A stretch of DNA of 6,887 bases from PWVB01 sp964530185 (lineage in GTDB: Bacteria; Chloroflexota; Anaerolineae; B4-G1; SLSP01). Below are positions 6,681-6,887 of this stretch, one piece after another; position 1 is the first letter of the stretch; each line of letters opens with the position of its first letter. The stretch is from assembly GCA_964530185.1 (NCBI GenBank), contig CAZHBB010000142.1:1-6887 (forward strand). Reading direction: 5' to 3'. The translations under genes were made by a program, and so were the position numbers. Below the pieces are notes generated by a model that saw only the letters and a program-made list of their open reading frames with translations, ran no database searches and had not been told where the DNA came from.

Positions 6681-6705
6681 CAACGTTTCATCAACGCCTG
6701 GCACC

Positions 6706-6715
6706 TACAATGATA
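6706..6715. promoter_or_regulatory. Overlapping divergent -10 candidates
   Basis: On the plus strand TACAAT (6706-6711) matches TATAAT in five of six positions and would serve the right-hand small gene with a leader of only about 10-20 bases. On the minus strand TATCAT (6715-6710), preceded by TGC, reads as an extended -10 and would give the regulator a leader of roughly 50 bases. The two share bases 6710-6711, so polymerase could hardly occupy both. No convincing -35 hexamer stands at 16-18 bases from either, which keeps confidence low. Confidence 0.35.
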
Positions 6716-6726
6716 GCACATCGCCG

Positions 6727-6887
6727 ATGACGGGAAAAATGGAAAGAGAACGCCGGTTGTACTCAGTCTACGTGTTGCGCTCTTGGGTGGAAAGGCATGC
6801 CTCATCCGGTGAAGCGGTGCGACGCTTCAGTCTTGAGGACCCGCGCACGGGGGAGCGCCGTGGCTTTGCCGATCTGGACGCCCTGTT
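6727..6887 (+). CDS. Small conserved protein, 5' part (cut by right edge)
   Basis: An open frame runs from ATG 6727 to the window end: 53 full codons, no stop. The next in-frame ATG at 6739 gives a start seven residues before YSVYVLRSW, which seems the more natural N-terminus. Neither start has a good ribosome site. The protein shows a first amphipathic strand (LYSVYVLRSW) and then RRFSLEDPRTGERRGFADLDAL. I recall this pattern from short (about 60-75 residue) Chloroflexota proteins of unknown function that read 'RFSLEDPxTGERRGFxxLExLxxFL' and often stand beside BTAD/SARP-type regulators. That is from memory and was not checked. No catalytic or membrane motif is visible. Divergence from the regulator with shared promoter space suggests co-regulation. 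Confidence 0.7.
   Translation, partial: MTGKMERERRLYSVYVLRSWVERHASSGEAVRRFSLEDPRTGERRGFADLDAL

Overview
The window looks like bacterial chromosome, most likely from a Chloroflexota (Anaerolineae/Caldilineae-like) genome. This is inferred from three things: a very large SARP/BTAD regulator fused to an NB-ARC-type ATPase and TPR repeats, a small divergent ORF carrying the motif RFSLEDPRTGERRGFADLDAL, and a GT39-like membrane protein. No rRNA or other marker gene is present, so the assignment is provisional. No tRNA, CRISPR array, insertion sequence or phage gene was seen.

Layout. (1) Bases 1-770 (+) hold the C-terminal part of an AT-richer polytopic membrane glycosyltransferase, cut by the left edge. 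(2) Bases 771-938 are non-coding. They start, directly after the stop codon, with a strong imperfect hairpin that resembles an integron attC site. (3) Bases 939-3615 (+) hold a compact GC-rich three-gene operon: a TIM-barrel, glycosidase-like protein; a divergent glucosamine-6-phosphate deaminase (NagB)-like protein; and a PIG-L/LmbE-type zinc deacetylase. (4) Bases 3616-3829 separate convergent genes and hold a 16-bp-stem hairpin that probably terminates the operon. (5) Bases 3830-6649 (-) encode a 939-residue AfsR-like regulator. (6) Bases 6650-6726 carry overlapping candidate promoters for two divergent genes. (7) From about 6727 to the right edge (+) runs the start of a small protein gene.

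How it may work together. The operon combines a putative glycosidase, an N-deacetylase and an amino-sugar isomerase/deaminase-like enzyme. That is the chemistry needed to open and use an N-acetylated amino sugar, with a PIG-L enzyme where NagA would usually stand. The NagB-like protein lacks one of the classical catalytic acids and has an extra N-terminal segment of about 40 residues, so its substrate or reaction may not be that of NagB. The regulator is convergent to the operon, and nothing in the sequence shows that it controls it. It may instead act on its own divergent promoter region and the small right-hand gene.
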